From Arthrinium phaeospermum (taxonomy: Eukaryota; Ascomycota; Sordariomycetes; Amphisphaeriales; Apiosporaceae), in NCBI GenBank assembly GCA_006503535.1, contig QYRS01000002.1:3224001-3288000 (forward strand): a DNA stretch of 64,000 nucleotides, in the 5' to 3' direction. The notes under the pieces are model-generated. The model was not told where the DNA came from. It worked only from the letters and a program-made list of their open reading frames with translations, and did not search any database. The position numbers were made by a program, and so were the translations under genes. Shown here piece by piece: positions 47,897 through 60,529 of the stretch (its first letter is position 1; every line of letters starts with the position of its first letter).

Positions 47897-49194
47897 GCTG
47901 GTGGAAGTGCGATATCGGGCTGTGCATGCAACTCAGGGGATGGTGGGCGCGAAGGTGGGAATCGGGCCAGAGCTGTGTACTGCACGAGAGCAGCGATCAA
48001 TAATCTGGCATTGAGAAAGAAGGGTATCGTAAAAAGGAGTGTATTGGGGAAGGGGGGAACGACAGATTGAAAAGGCTAGGGAAAGGTCTACACAGGCTCA
48101 GGGCGGATAGCAAAAAAGAGCGTCGGACGAACAAGTGCTGATGTGTTCGGCTCGCTATCGTGGAACCCCCAAGCACCAGGAAGTGCGCACTACGTATGCG
48201 TGCTTATCAGAGGTTATCTCCCCCCATAGTTCCAGTCCCTGGTTGGCATCCCGCGGCATCGGGAGTGCGCCGGGTGGGTGGGCAGCGGGTTTCATGCAGC
48301 TCCCCAGCGCACCTAACTTGCAGGTACCGGCAGCTTGATACTGGATGTGTCTTAGTTCGATTGCGGGAGCCGGCCTGGGAATTGAGGGTCACGGTAACAC
48401 CTATTTAGAGACTTTGTGCATCGCCATACCTACCTACGACTACTTACATGTGTAGTTCTACAGATGAGTCTACAACTTGAAGTACCTATGGTAGTTTTGG
48501 GCTTGTTTCGACATGTACCTTTGGCGAAGCGCAGAGCGGAAATTGCAAATTGTGCCAATTGTCTCGGCGGCCAGGAGCGGTGACCAGAGCATTGGCAGTT
48601 GGTTTCTGTTAGCAATTGGTTCCAATCCAGCCCTGATGAGTGGCGTGCAAAGCAGCAAAACGCAGGCTGCCCAGTAGGCTGCCAACCGATTTTAAAATAG
48701 CACGTACGTACCTGAATCCGCTGCTGACGTTATGTGACTAAAGATCGCCAGGACTACCTAATACACTTGTACGCGGACTGTCCAACTCGCATTGCTTGCT
48801 CTTAATGGGAGATATGTTTACATGTACATCAATATATTTGGATATCGAGGCATTGGGAATCACAGTTGAGTCCTATACTACTATGTAGAATATAGGTAGC
48901 AGTAACAACTCACAAGAAACGTACGTACACAGAAATTTATGCGAGTCTTTCATAACATAAAACCTTAGATACCGTGAATCATTATGCGACTCGTGACTGG
49001 CGCCCCACCTTTGACAGCCTGTGCAGGTGACGACGAAGACCGCGGTCGGGCTTGCCGCATTAATTCAGGCTTGCGACAAGCGCCTCTCTCAGATTACCCG
49101 CCCATCCATCCAACAATAACAACTCCGTCTGGCAAACATCCATTTCCATCAACAAATACTCCCATTTGGATACGAGACGACCGAATAAAGCACG
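47897..49194. promoter_or_regulatory. Divergent intergenic region between the MFS transporter and TMS1
   Basis: About 1.3 kb, presumably both promoters. No coding exon, RNA or clear repeat recognised. Confidence 0.4.
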
Positions 49195-50752
49195 ATGGGT
49201 GCTCTCCTATCCCTTCCACTGCTGGCCGTACCCAGCATGGGCACAGTAAGACTTCCTTTGTTCCCGCGCATCGCACTCTCTAACGCCGTCGTCGCCATAT
49301 AGCTCGTGTCCTTCGCTGCCAGTTGCTGCGGGGCTGCAACATGCTCGATGGTATGCAGCGCATGCGGCAAGTGTGGCAACAGGTAAGACACCCCGTTCAG
49401 TTCTGCCGTTGCAGTTTCGCAGCGAAGCTAACCCGCGATTCGATAGTGTTGCCACCCGCATTGCCTATGCGCTCATGCTTCTGGTAAACTCGACCGTGGC
49501 ATGGGTTATGCTCACGCCATGGGCCGTCGAGAAGCTACAAAACCTCATGCTTGATTACGTCAAGATCAACTGCCCGAACGGAGAATGCTATGGACGGCTG
49601 GCTGTCCAACGAATCAACTTCGCCCTCGGTCTCTTTCACCTCATCTTCGCCGGTCTTCTCTTCGGCGTCAACAACACCAAGAACCCAAGAGCTGCTTTGC
49701 AGAATGGGTTCTGGGGCCCCAAGGTTATCGCCTGGGTAGCCTTTGTCGTCCTCTCGTTCCTGATCCCCGACGAATTCTACGTTTTCTGGGGCACCTATAT
49801 CGGCTTCATCGGTGCTATGCTGTTTTTGATCCTCGGTCTGGTTCTTCTGGTTGATCTGGCCCACACTTGGGCCGAATACTGTCTTGAGCAGATCGAAAAT
49901 ACGGATTCAAAAGTATGGAGGACTGTTCTGATCGGGTCAACTCTGGGCATGTACCTGGGATCTTTGGCCATGACCATCGTCCAGTACATCTTCTTTGCGT
50001 CCAGTGGATGTTCCATGAACCAGGCTGCCATTACCATTAACCTTATCATGTGGCTCGGCGTCTCCTTTATCTCGGTTCATCCCGCGATCCAGGAGCATAA
50101 TCCGAAGGCTGGGTTGGCACAAGCTGCTATGGTCGCCATCTACTGCACGTACCTCACCATGTCCGCCGTTTCGATGGAGCCGGATGATAGGCAGTGCAAC
50201 CCCTTGATTCGTGCTCAGGGTGCCCGGACAAGTTCGGTAGTCATCGGCGCAGTCGTCACTATGCTCACTGTAGCTTACACCACTACCCGCGCAGCTACCC
50301 AAAGCCTAGGACTGGGAAACAACCGCGGTGGCATCCGCTTGCCTGACGATGATGAGCATGACCTTGTCACACAACAACCCGGCCGGCAGGACATGAGAAG
50401 AGAAGTGTTGCGGCGAGCTGTGGAGGAAGGGAGTCTGCCTGCCGATGCTCTGCTGTCAGACGACGAGGATGAAGAGTCGAGTTCAAAGTCCTCGAATGAC
50501 GACGAGCGGGCAAGCACGCAGTACAACTACTCTGTCTTCCACGTCATTTTCTTCCTGGCAACCTGCTGGGTTGCCACTTTGCTCACTTCGACCTGGGGCG
50601 ATGAACAGGTGCAGTCTGGGGACTTTGCCCCTGTGGGACGAACGTACTGGGCCAGTTGGGTCAAGATTGTGTGTGCTTGGATCTGTTATGCTATGTACAC
50701 CTGGACTCTGGTAGCCCCCATTGTCCTGCCTGAACGCTTTGAGCTGTCGTAG
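49195..50752 (+). CDS. TMS1: Serine incorporator family membrane protein (TMS1/Serinc)
   Basis: Three exons, 49195-49245, 49303-49382 and 49447-50752, give 478 aa. The short N-terminus MGALLSLPLLAVPSMG leads into a cysteine-rich stretch (FAASCCGAATCSMVCSACG), the Serinc hallmark. About ten membrane helices follow, for example RIAYALMLLVNSTVAWVMLTP, INFALGLFHLIFAGLLFGV and TYIGFIGAMLFLILGLVLLVDLAH. An acidic cytosolic loop (DALLSDDEDEESSSKSSNDDE) lies at about residues 365-395. The end, STWGDEQVQSGDFAPVGRTYWASW then YTWTLVAPIVLPERF, matches fungal members. The family is linked to serine-derived lipid composition and is found in vacuolar or plasma membranes; its exact activity in fungi is debated. 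Both introns have good GT-AG ends. Intact. Confidence 0.94.
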
Positions 50753-51088
50753 GCTGCAAATGTGTTAGCATCGTTGGGTGTGGTGGTTCTTCTGGGGCTT
50801 GGGTCAATTCTGAAGAATGGGAGAGCTTTGTACAATCATAAATATCATTAAACTAGTCTTTCCTATGTTGACTTCCAACTCGCTTTTTTATAATAAGTCT
50901 ATTTGAGCTTGTGATTTCTATGACTTGGACGTACAAGAGTACGCAACAATGCCAAGGATTTGGGGGAGAGGAGAGTGCCAGGGTGCTAGTCGAACATAGC
51001 GAAAAGCACATTCTAATGTACATTTCTCTTTTTGATATACAGATATAGTATGGCACGCCCACCCTACAGACAAGGTCTGCGCTTCCAT
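50753..51088. other. Convergent intergenic region between TMS1 and AIM41
   Basis: 3' flanks, AT-rich around 50830-50900; nothing else recognised. Confidence 0.35.
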
Positions 51089-51730
51089 CTATCCGACTAC
51101 TTCCTTGACTATCTTGGCCAACTCGGACTTCTCCACATCCTTGCCCTCCAGGGGTCCACCGGGGGCCAACAGCTTCTTCATGACGTTGCCCATCTGCGCC
51201 TTGCCGCCGGCCGTCTCGGTCCCCTCGCTCGTCATGGCCGTGACGACGCCCGCGACGATGGTGCGCAGCTCATCGGCGCCGACCTCCTGCACGCCGCTGC
51301 CGGCGGCGTACTCCTCGAGGATGTCGATCTGGGCCTGCTCCTTGTCGACCAGGTCGGCGCGGCCGGCGTCCTGGAACTCGGCGGCGGCGTCGCGCGAGGC
51401 CCGCGCCGTCTTGCGCAGCAGGGCCACGAGCTGCGCGTCCGTAGCGATCGGGCTCGCCGTCTTGGAGGCGTTGAGCGTGGCAGCCAGAATCGACCGCAGC
51501 ACCGCCAGGCGCGGCGCGTCCTTGGCCCGCATCGCCGTCTTCAGGTCCGACTTGAGCTTCTGCAGCAGCGGCGGCGGCGGCGGCTCCGATGAGTACTGGC
51601 GCCGGCACAGTGGGGTCGGCTTGGGGATGCTGAGCAGTGGTCGGGCGGCGGGGAAGGTGGAGGAGGTGTTGGCGGTGAACCGGGCCCGAACCAGGCCCAG
51701 AGGTAGTCGTTTGGGTGCTGGGAAGGCCAT
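51089..51730 (-). CDS. AIM41: Aim41-like mitochondrial GatB/YqeY-domain protein
   Basis: Single exon of 213 codons. The N-terminus is basic and Ser/Ala-rich with no acidic residue before position 49 (KRLPLGLVRARFTANTSSTF, then LCRRQYSSE), as expected for a mitochondrial presequence. The YqeY-type domain covers the rest: LKSDLKTAMRAKDAPRLAVLR, LRKTARASRDAAAEFQDAGR, EQAQIDILEEYA and MGNVMKKLLAPGGPLEG. YqeY domains resemble the tail of GatB, the glutamyl-tRNA amidotransferase subunit; yeast Aim41 is mitochondrial, with no defined reaction. Strong GC bias makes all six frames look open here; this frame is chosen because it carries the family motifs. Confidence 0.92.
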   Translation of the reverse strand: MAFPAPKRLPLGLVRARFTANTSSTFPAARPLLSIPKPTPLCRRQYSSEPPPPPLLQKLKSDLKTAMRAKDAPRLAVLRSILAATLNASKTASPIATDAQLVALLRKTARASRDAAAEFQDAGRADLVDKEQAQIDILEEYAAGSGVQEVGADELRTIVAGVVTAMTSEGTETAGGKAQMGNVMKKLLAPGGPLEGKDVEKSELAKIVKEVVG

Positions 51731-52666
51731 GTTGTTGTTGTTTGGATGGGCTGGTAACAGTCGGTTTTGTTCTTGTTTGTATGTGGCGTAGTGTTTGAGC
51801 AGCTACTTCGAGGAGGCTTTGGTGGATGCGGCGGCGTGCTTGAGCTTTGAGCTTTGAAGCTGCTGCGATAAATTTTGGTGGTTCCTGTCAATTGACCCGA
51901 CACGGGCCTTCCTACCCCTGCTGTCGCTTAAGCAGCCCCGCCAAACAGGCGTGGGGGTGACGCCGTAGGGCTTAGTGGTGACAGCATACAGGACAGGACT
52001 CGAGGTTGATAAATCTCCCGTCGTATTCTTTCTGTAATTTTCCGGTCGTAACGTTCATGCTACGTACAACAGCCAGGTACATACCCAGATTGTCTGCTTC
52101 TCTGATCTGAAATCCTGCCGCCAGTCCATCTGCATCTGACTTCATGTTTTTGCGGAGGTAGTAGGTAATGTATGTAAAGCGGTAGACCCACTGCCAGTAC
52201 CGTCGTCACATGCGGGTAGTGAGCAAGACACCCACCCCCTTTGGAAGTCGTGACCACCATCATCCCGCAACGTTACGTAGTGACTTCCGCCTGATCATTC
52301 TATGTTCTATTTGGCGGTTTCCTCCCCAATACCCATTTCTCGCCTGCCAGTATTATCCATGATGGTAAATCTTAACCCGACTTCATCAAAGCCGAGTCAT
52401 ATTTGCTGGTGGTCTTTCATCATTAACATTGAAAATTATGATCTAAGGTACTCGATGTGTTGACATAGAGGGCTACCACCAGTACCAACTCACTCGGACC
52501 CCTTCTGAATATTACACGCAACATCCTACAGGTTGTAATACACCAATCCCGGTATTTGGGAAAGCGTCCTCGACATTTGGTGCCAAGATGCACTATGTTC
52601 TGCCACGCTGCTCCCATAAAAAACGTTTCCTATTCAATGTATTCCCAATGAAGGCGCTGCTCACAA
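51731..52666. other. Intergenic: AIM41 promoter and 3' flank of the methyltransferase gene
   Basis: Both neighbours are on the minus strand. No gene or repeat recognised. Confidence 0.35.
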
Positions 52667-54365
52667 TCAGTGAGGCGCCCGCTTGCCATGCCGCCCTTTC
52701 TTGTGGCGGCTGGATGAGCTCTTGCTGGAACTGTGCCTGTGCGAGCTGGACATAGCAGGTCCTGAGCGTTTCATACCGGCAGCAACGTATCTGGCAGGTT
52801 GTGTCAGCTCTGAATACAAATGGCCACGGACGTTGTTCGGTGAGACGGGAACTCTGGTCAAAAGGTGAATACTTACGCTTTGAAGTACGGCTTCAACGAC
52901 AAGCAGTCAGCAAAATCGGCTCGCACTTTTACAGGATCGGGTTCTCGAATCTTACCTTCAACCCCAGAGAGGCGGCTTCCTGTCGTGCCTGTCCCACAAG
53001 CAGGTGGAAATCCTCGATCGTCATGCTACGGAAATCAGTTTCCCCGTTCGATGGAAAGGTGGGCGAGAACGAATATGATTACTGCGACTTACTCTTGTAT
53101 TGCCGTACACGGATACAAAGCAAGAGAGGATAGTAGCCTGCTAACGTTCTCCTGATTTGAAACACCGATGCCAAAGTCCCTTTCGTCTGTTGCAGTCTTG
53201 TAAGCAAAGCCCCCATAAGCAATGTATGGATGGATACTTACTGTGTGACCAGCCACACATTGGCAGGGTTATCTCCCTCATCTCTATCCTGGTGAAGCCG
53301 GCTTCCCTCATGAAGGTCTCTAGCTTCAGACCCGCGCGAGGGTCTTTGCCTGCCTGTTCCATTGCGCTCAGATAGTGTCTGGACCAATGGCTCAGAGCAT
53401 GGTCTATGTGCATGTAAGTGTTAGTGTCTCTTTCGCGGACTTTCTAGTTTACGTGAGAAACTGACTATCACTCAAGTGGCCACCATCAGACTGGGCATTG
53501 AAGTATATCTCCACCATCTGAACCCAGCCTCCTGGAACAAGGACCCGATGCAGGTCGCGAAGATACGAGGACCATCTTTCGGTGTTGATTCCGCCGGCAA
53601 GCAATCTGCTGTGCACAAGGTCGAAGGTGTTGTCGTGGTATGCCAGGCTACTCATGGTCAGCGATCACGTTTCCAACGAAATGCCCGGATAACTTACCCT
53701 TCATTAAGGTCGGCCTGTTCCAAATGCAGATTGACCGGGTAGTAACCGTACATTGGCATCATCTCCGTGCTAACATCAACACCGTACACCTGAGGCCAAG
53801 TCAAAATTAGGCAAACTCTCTGGGCCCGACGCTTCTTCACTTCTGGGGAAGAAGTGGCCATCGACCACTACACAGCCGATACCTCCAATGGCAGCAGAGG
53901 ATCCTCATGAGCTCTCCACCACGACAAACAGTATAAGGGGGGTCAACATACCTGGCATTGAGGCTCTCTCCGCGCGACTTCCACGGCCCAGTTTGCAGTT
54001 CCTGTGCCGCAGTCAAGCACTCTTCGTAGGGGCGTTATCTCCGGGAAGACAAGCCTATCGTCAAACACCAGAGAGAACATGTCGTGGGTCATTTGGAGTC
54101 GTTCCACTTCGACCTACAGTGGATTCGTGTTAGCCGGTCATTGTCCCATCCAAACAGCCGAGTTTCCTACCTCATCTATAGGGGCGAGATATGCATTGCT
54201 CGACAGAGATAGTTGGTGGTATTCTCTACCATTGTATACGATCCGCACGAAATGCTCCTCGGGGAGGACAGGAAGGGCGCTTTCTTCCTCCCTTTTATCA
54301 AGTCAGCTCTCCTCATAGATGTTGAGAATTAGATGCCCGGCTACTTACTCGTCCCACTCTGCCAT
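52667..54365 (-). CDS. SAM-dependent methyltransferase (LaeA-like/UMTA group), ten exons
   Basis: Exons: 54349-54365, 54171-54291, 53952-54113, 53698-53789, 53466-53647, 53242-53403, 53093-53186, 52956-53025, 52877-52890 (14 nt) and 52667-52790. All phases agree and give 345 aa. The core has HQLSLSSNAYLAPID, ERLQMTHDMFSLVFDDRL, SAM motif I VLDCGTGTANWAVEVARR, motif II VYGVDVSTEMM, then DNTFDLVHSRLLAGG and HRVLVPGGWVQMVE. The later SRLLSSLALYP and MTIEDFHLLVGQARQEAASLG also fit fungal UMTA-type enzymes. The last exon adds an unusual Ser/His/Lys-rich basic tail (HRHSSSKSSSSRHKKGRHGK). The start is uncertain: 54365 gives MAEWDE. The frame remains open upstream except for a TAG at 54480-54482, with an ATG at 54554. 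Substrate unknown; such proteins include regulators and natural-product methyltransferases. Confidence 0.83.
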
Positions 54366-56792
54366 ATTGCCGTCACTGAACCTAACGACAGGAACCTTTT
54401 TGGTCAGGGCTCGGCCGCCCCTGGTAGACAAGTTTGGCGACAGCAATAGTTCTTGTCGAGATTCTCCTTTCTCCAGGCACTAGACTGGGGGTACTAGAAT
54501 GCCGGTGGGGTTTTCTGTGTTGAAGAGGTTGGTCAGCTCAGACGCGACTGCCATGGAATAAGTCAACTCCAAATACTTACAGACCTGGTGTTTGGTTGGA
54601 CTTTGGGGGTGGTGTGGATGGGATGTCCGACCGATGTCATAAGCGTGTGCCCAATGAATGCCCTTCTCGTTTACAAGGCTGGTTGACAACAAATTCTTGT
54701 CTCCTGCACCTGCTCGCACGTCCCTTTACGTCAACGATGATTGTTCGATAGAGGTCGCAATAAGGTGGTATTGGCTTGTTGCAACATGGATTCGGAAGGT
54801 GTACGGCCCCCAGGTATAGCATTTTCTCTTGCAGGGTCGGGGTAATCTTCGAGTCTTCGATATGGTCTTTGCCGAAGACGATGGTCAAACATCAGCATGT
54901 TCTCTCATGCGGCCAAGTGGATAGATGCAGGCCAAAGGCGGAACGTGCTAGGTTCCTCATAAGCCCGATCAGGAAGGCAATTTCAGCAACAAATACAGAC
55001 AAAGGTCTGCTACACTAATCAGGATAAATGAGCCAAAGAGTGGGAAGAGACAGACGGCTACGTGGACCTGTGCATGGCATGGGTGTTCGCCCTCCCGCCG
55101 CTTCGAGGGCCAGTCTCAGCTCGACCAGTGGTCCTTCTGCCGTCCCTCTGTCCAGTCAGTCCCAAGCTCCACTCCATATCTTATTACGAACCCGCGCTGC
55201 ATGGCGGCCGTGGTTTGTCTGGGAGGACGAACCAACCAGGCATGATTCTATGCTGAGGGGAAAGGGCCGGGGATGGTCTGTGGCGTCACGCTGCAGTGCA
55301 GTGCTCCATACTCTAAGGCCAAGTGAGAAATGACCTGGCTGGTCGCTCCTGTTGCTTGGCGTGGTTGACTTGCAGGGCCCGGGAAACCTATCTTACTTGA
55401 CATGGCACATACCTGATCCAGTAGGGGGGTACCCAAAACCCAAATATCTGGGTCTCCCGTTCTGGTACACGTTGTACCAGTTCCGACTGGATGGAAAGCG
55501 TCAAGCCACGGCCCAGGACACTGGAACCTGGGGACTATGCTTAAAGTCAAAGTCTGCCTCTATGGTGATTCAGCACCCACACCTACCCGAGAGTACATTG
55601 CTCGTCGTCGCCCCGACAGGGCCACATCGACATTCCTCTCATGTGTAAAGGGAACGGTATCACCGGTACATATGGATTAAATCGCTACACCTCCCCTGGT
55701 TGAATAAGATGTCCAGACTGGCTCGTAGCCTCGGCAAAAGCGGGCCAGGATATACACAAAGGGCATTTCAGTGGGCCGAATCCCAACCCGACATGGTGAA
55801 ATGACACGAGCAACGAGCCTGCAGAGTATAGTCGTGGCCGATCATGTATCTGCAGCACGAATTGCAGAGGTTTATTGGGGCGATATGATTTGCATACGCG
55901 CAACCGGCATCGGCGACGTACGGAGTGCACTGAACGGGATTTTTTTTCCTCCGAGAGATCTTCACTGTGGCTACCTACCGTCATGTACCTTGGCTCGACC
56001 ATACGATGTAGCAGAAAGAAGTATGGACGCCGGTGTAGCTAGGTATATGTATATGCCGTTCACTGCATCCCTATGCACCGGCAGAGTCAGGTTAATCAGT
56101 CGGGAGCGAGACAGTCAGCTAATAAGCTAGCTCAGCTCCATAGACGGGCATCTCCCGGGAGACTGGATCATGGGATTGATCTTCATCGACAGCCGGCCTC
56201 CCCGCCCGCCAGCCAGCGGCGAATTCTATGGCGTATAGTAATATTTATTTACACAAATGCCAGACAGTGTTAGGCCACAAAGGGTTAGCAGTCAAGAAGA
56301 CAAGACGGAGGAGGGGCGCCAACGAATGCTCGGTGGAACCGACGGAGCTGGTGGGCCCAGCATATCCACAACATGCTATAAGTTGTATTAATACTATCTG
56401 CAACTAGCAGTGTGCCTACAGACAGTCTTACATGCCACAACAAGTAAGAAGGAGAAGCAGCAACAACCACGAGGACACGACATGAACCTACACATATGTA
56501 CACTCTGACTCAAATCTGTCTTATCTCCAGGCTGCATGCAGCCAGACGTCCCGCGAAATCCTCCCGCTTGGGAACGCCAATGACTGCCGCGGGCAGGCAG
56601 GCTATTGCTCAATTACTGCAGACCTGGTAACCTACATTACAGTACATGCAGATTTGTCCAATGAAAACCTGTATACAGACATGACACACATATACATACA
56701 TTCATCGTCTCTTTTACACATCAGATACGTACGTACCGGAATGGACGTGGGCACCCTTTAGACGTTTCGTAACGAAGGCGGGATACTGTAGC

Positions 56793-56925
56793 GGGGGGAG
56801 AGAGCAGAGAAGGGAAGAGTATTGTTGAGGGGAGACCGAGAGGTACAGAAAATGCAAGCGAGCGCGAGAGAGGAGAAAGAGCGAGAGAGGGGGAGAGAGA
56901 GAGAAGCAGAGGCAGAGAGGGGCGC
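56793..56925. repeat. Purine-rich (GA) low-complexity tract
   Basis: Almost continuous A/G on the plus strand with GAGA blocks and few pyrimidines; the minus strand is therefore CT-rich. Confidence 0.75.
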
Positions 56926-57390
56926 GCTACATACTAAGAAGGGGCTGGCCGCATAACAGGTCTCGATATATAACAAATGGTGGAATCCTCACATGCAGCG
57001 TGTTATTACTATATACTGGGTATACATAACATCCTTGTTGGGCAGGCATACTACTACCCTCATACCACATAATGCAGTGCCGGAAGAAAGAAAAAAAAAA
57101 AAAAGAAACATGAGAAAATGGCACATGACTGCGTGTGAGTACGCAAGTCTATAATTTGGTTCCAATGTTGGCTGACTCGTAATAGGACTCCTGGCCACCA
57201 AGCCCGCCAAGACCAAATAGCACACACAAACCGATCGCGAAAAAGGAAACCGGGCGTATTCCCGCCATTCTGGAACCTCGGCTGCTAACTCTGTCTCTGC
57301 TGGCGGTATCCCGGTAGCTTACCTCAGGTCTTATGCATTAGCGCCGGTTGCGTGCCATTCAATCGGGACGGCCTCTTTCAGCCGTACGAC

Positions 57391-57430
57391 AGAGCCAGCC
57401 AGAGCCAGACAGAGCCAGCCAGAGCCAGCC
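57391..57430. repeat. 10-bp tandem repeat (AGAGCCAGCC, four copies)
   Basis: Units start at 57391, 57401, 57411 and 57421; the second differs by one base (AGAGCCAGAC). Confidence 0.85.
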
Positions 57431-59038
57431 AGAAACCGAGATCGCCCGACCTCTGGAGATGCTGCGTGTCTTCTCCCTTTGGGAAAGGACGAGCGGGCCA
57501 CAAACGCCGGCAACCGTCATCTTCTCATTTCTTAGTCATATTGCACACAGCAAACATGCCAAACACAAGCAAACGACGTCTGTTATGTCGGTGATCATCT
57601 AGAGAGTGGTATGCTTGGCCTGCAGTGGAGAAGGGGGCTGGCTCCGAGGGACGGTGGACGGAGTCGTCGGCTGATAATAAACATGGACAGACCAATCATC
57701 ATGCGTCCCGGCCAAGGCAGTTTGGTTTGCCCGCCGTTATATCTGATACATACCTACCTTCGTCTGCAGGTCTGTCTGTTTGCTAGCAGCCTTTCTTTCC
57801 TCTCCCAAGCACATTACACATCGTCTCACATCAGAGTAACGCAAGCACCTTTCCCCCATGGCAACCCAGACTACGTAAGCCTGTTGCCTGTGGTCTGCCA
57901 ACCTGACTCACTCCTAAAATTGGAGAAGAGAGGACGAAGAAGAAGAAAAATACAATGCATTAATTGTATAAGCACTCGCGTACTTTTGACCGCCGGTACG
58001 ATTACCTATGCGAAGCAGCCAACCAGTCAAAGTGAGTGATCCTTTTTCCTGGTCATATCCCTCATTCGGCCCCCTGGTTATTTTCGTTGCCTACATGTAT
58101 GCAATGGACCCCCAAGCTACCGATCGAAGTACCTCCTCTCCTCCTAACCTACGGAGTACTGGGAGTTTCTTATGCAGCCGCGCCTCAATCATGCGCTGCA
58201 TGCTGCAGTCCACGTCGCACGACTACTGCACAGTTCTGGCCCCTCGTGTCCGCAGGAAAAGGATTTCTCTCTTTCTCTAGCCCCGAGAGAAGAAAAAATG
58301 GCTCAGAGATGAGCTGATGACCCAGATCAACAAACCGTTTTCCCTTGGTTGGGGGATAAACCCCCCAAAACCAGTCACAGGTCTTGCCGACCTGGCCGAG
58401 GACTGCTAGCTAGTTGCTGCAATGGGAATTCCTGCGTCTAGCTATCGTCGTGCTGATATGATGACCATGGTGTCATGCCAACACACGCGCGCACTTACAT
58501 ACCTCATACAGCAGCCAGCTGGGTTAGGGCCCGCCCCCAAACCTGGCCGCGGCCCAGGAGCCGGAGAACACCTCCCGCAGCGTGCCCTCTTCACGAGAAA
58601 AGGCTAAGCTTACTCATCTGCCAGCCGCCCCAGTCTTCGTTCCTTTTTTACGTGTGTTTTTTTGTTTCTCCCGCCGTGACACCGGCTCCACGATGCCGAG
58701 GAATGAGGGGGCCACTAAAGCGAGACGACGGGCGAACGAAAAGCCACACACTCTCTCCTCTCGGCCAGATCTCGCCCCCAATCTCCTAGGGGCACTGCTA
58801 GCTCGGGGGCCATCTCTTCGCTCAATTCCCCGGCCATACACAGGACAGGGAGAGAGGACTTGGAAAAGAGAAGTGAGCAGTCACGTAACATTCGAGGCCC
58901 AAATGTTGCAGGAGATTTCCTGCAGCCAATGGGCGACCGGCTGGGGGACCCTTTCGAGCCACGAAGACGGCAGGCACATAATATGGGAGTAGAAGGGGGG
59001 AGAGACCAAAACCCAAATAAGACAATGACATGTGAGAA

Positions 59039-59046
<8 letters not shown>

Positions 59047-59074
<28 letters not shown>
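59047..59074. repeat. (AG)14 dinucleotide microsatellite
   Basis: Uninterrupted AG repeats, flanked by further GA-rich sequence. Confidence 0.9.
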
Positions 59075-59080
<6 letters not shown>

Positions 59081-60529
59081 AGACAAGAGAGGGCGGATCG
59101 TGTCACAATAACATGTTGCATCCCCCTCCCCTATCAAGCTAATTTCGGTGAGAGACTGGCCTTCGATTCGACCAAGCGCCGGACCTTGCTCCTCGGGGTC
59201 TCTTGGGGGGAGACCTACCTAAACCCACCCGGCCATCATTTTCCGCTTGTGGGTGTTGTCGGGGAAAATTGGGGGCGCGGGCGGCGGAGGCGGGCGGCGC
59301 TGCGTTGCTGAGTTCGCTTGCTTTGCTTGCTTGTTGTGGTGGTGGTGTTTATGGGCCACCCCTGAATGGGGTGGTGGTGATGTGTACATAACTGACTGAC
59401 TAGTAGTTTGCTTGCTTGAATGATGCGGGCCTCCCCCTATTACGCAAGGATGGCGTTTGATGCGCGACAGGAGCCCATACGTGCTTGCTTTTTTGCTAAT
59501 TGACCCTGCTGCGGTTTTTACACATAGGCATGCATGCCCTCAAAGCAGTGACCTTTCAAAATCATATTCGTCCCATGAGCCAGGCGGCCAGCCAGCCAAT
59601 CTCGGGCTCTAACCCTCCCATAACCCGGACTTACATACTCAGAGGCAATCCCACTTTTGACACAAGACTGTATGGGAAACCAGCAGTGGTTGTGCGAAAG
59701 GGCCCGCGAGCAGCCTACCCTTCGAGTATATACTCGCAGAGAGATCTACACTTTTATTTCCCTTTCTTGACGAGGTAATGCATCAAGACGACTCAATTCC
59801 CCGAACCGGAACGAATTAAAGACTCCTTTCGGCCGTACATGTAACGTCGCCAGCAGCAGCTGGGGGCACATTATCAGTTACTTAACCGGGTTTCCCAGCG
59901 GAGCTACCCCGTCTATCTATCAATCTACAATTCATCTTGTTCCGGGGATTGATTTCTGTTTACGAGTTGAGTTTACCCCAAACAAGGACAAACAGCGGCT
60001 GGTTAATGAACATGCACCTGCGTATATTGGTTTGAATTGGAAGCGCGGCCGGGTGGCGGTGATAAGCTCCCATCCTGAGGGACTGCCATTTTGTTGTTGT
60101 GGCCGTTTTGCTTGTACCAGAGCACCAAGTCGCCTATGAAAGTGTTCCATCTGAATGAACCATGCTGCCACAAATGACAGTTTGTTTCCCGGCTCCACTG
60201 AATGCCTATTGAGGCAAAGGATGCGACTTGTGCCGCCATAGAAAGATCCGGTTCCACGGCTCCGGGTAGGTAGTTCCCGTGTCTCTAGGTAATGTATGTG
60301 TGGATCTCCCGTCGTAGGCCTTATATTCCCGCATATGCCTACGCCTACAGTACATACGCCTACGCTCATGCCCACGCCTGTGCCCCCGCCTCCCCCCTTT
60401 CCCAAAACCCGTGGAAGGCATGTCCTCGACTCTATTTGCTCCCATCATCACATGTACATCATTACGGGGCACATATATGCAATGCACCGTTCCTTTTCCA
60501 TCCCTGAACGAGACCTGATCGAAACTAGT

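Larger units (their letters stand above)
54366..60529. other. Gene-poor 6.2-kb region with purine-rich and simple repeats
   Basis: Both flanking genes are on the minus strand. The first 190 bp may be a broken N-terminal extension of the methyltransferase. The rest shows purine-rich tracts (about 56793-56925 and 59030-59095), homopolymer (A)14 at 57091-57104, a 10-bp tandem repeat and pyrimidine-rich stretches around 57760-57820. Open frames are short and unrecognised. It could hold untranslated leader or long noncoding transcription, but I cannot show it. Confidence 0.5.

Noticed and set aside
51105..51791. Long plus-strand open frames opposite AIM41
   Set aside because: They are shadows caused by high GC content; family motifs are only on the minus strand. 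The same holds opposite ARV1, PUP2 and the oxidoreductase gene.
37150..54365. A secondary-metabolite gene cluster (C6 regulator, MFS transporter, methyltransferase)
   Set aside because: There is no polyketide synthase, peptide synthetase, terpene synthase or other core enzyme. Proteasome, gamma-tubulin and Serinc genes lie in between.
55028..55648. Two adjacent plus-strand open frames as a small gene
   Set aside because: No recognisable domain, and no splice signals that join them convincingly.
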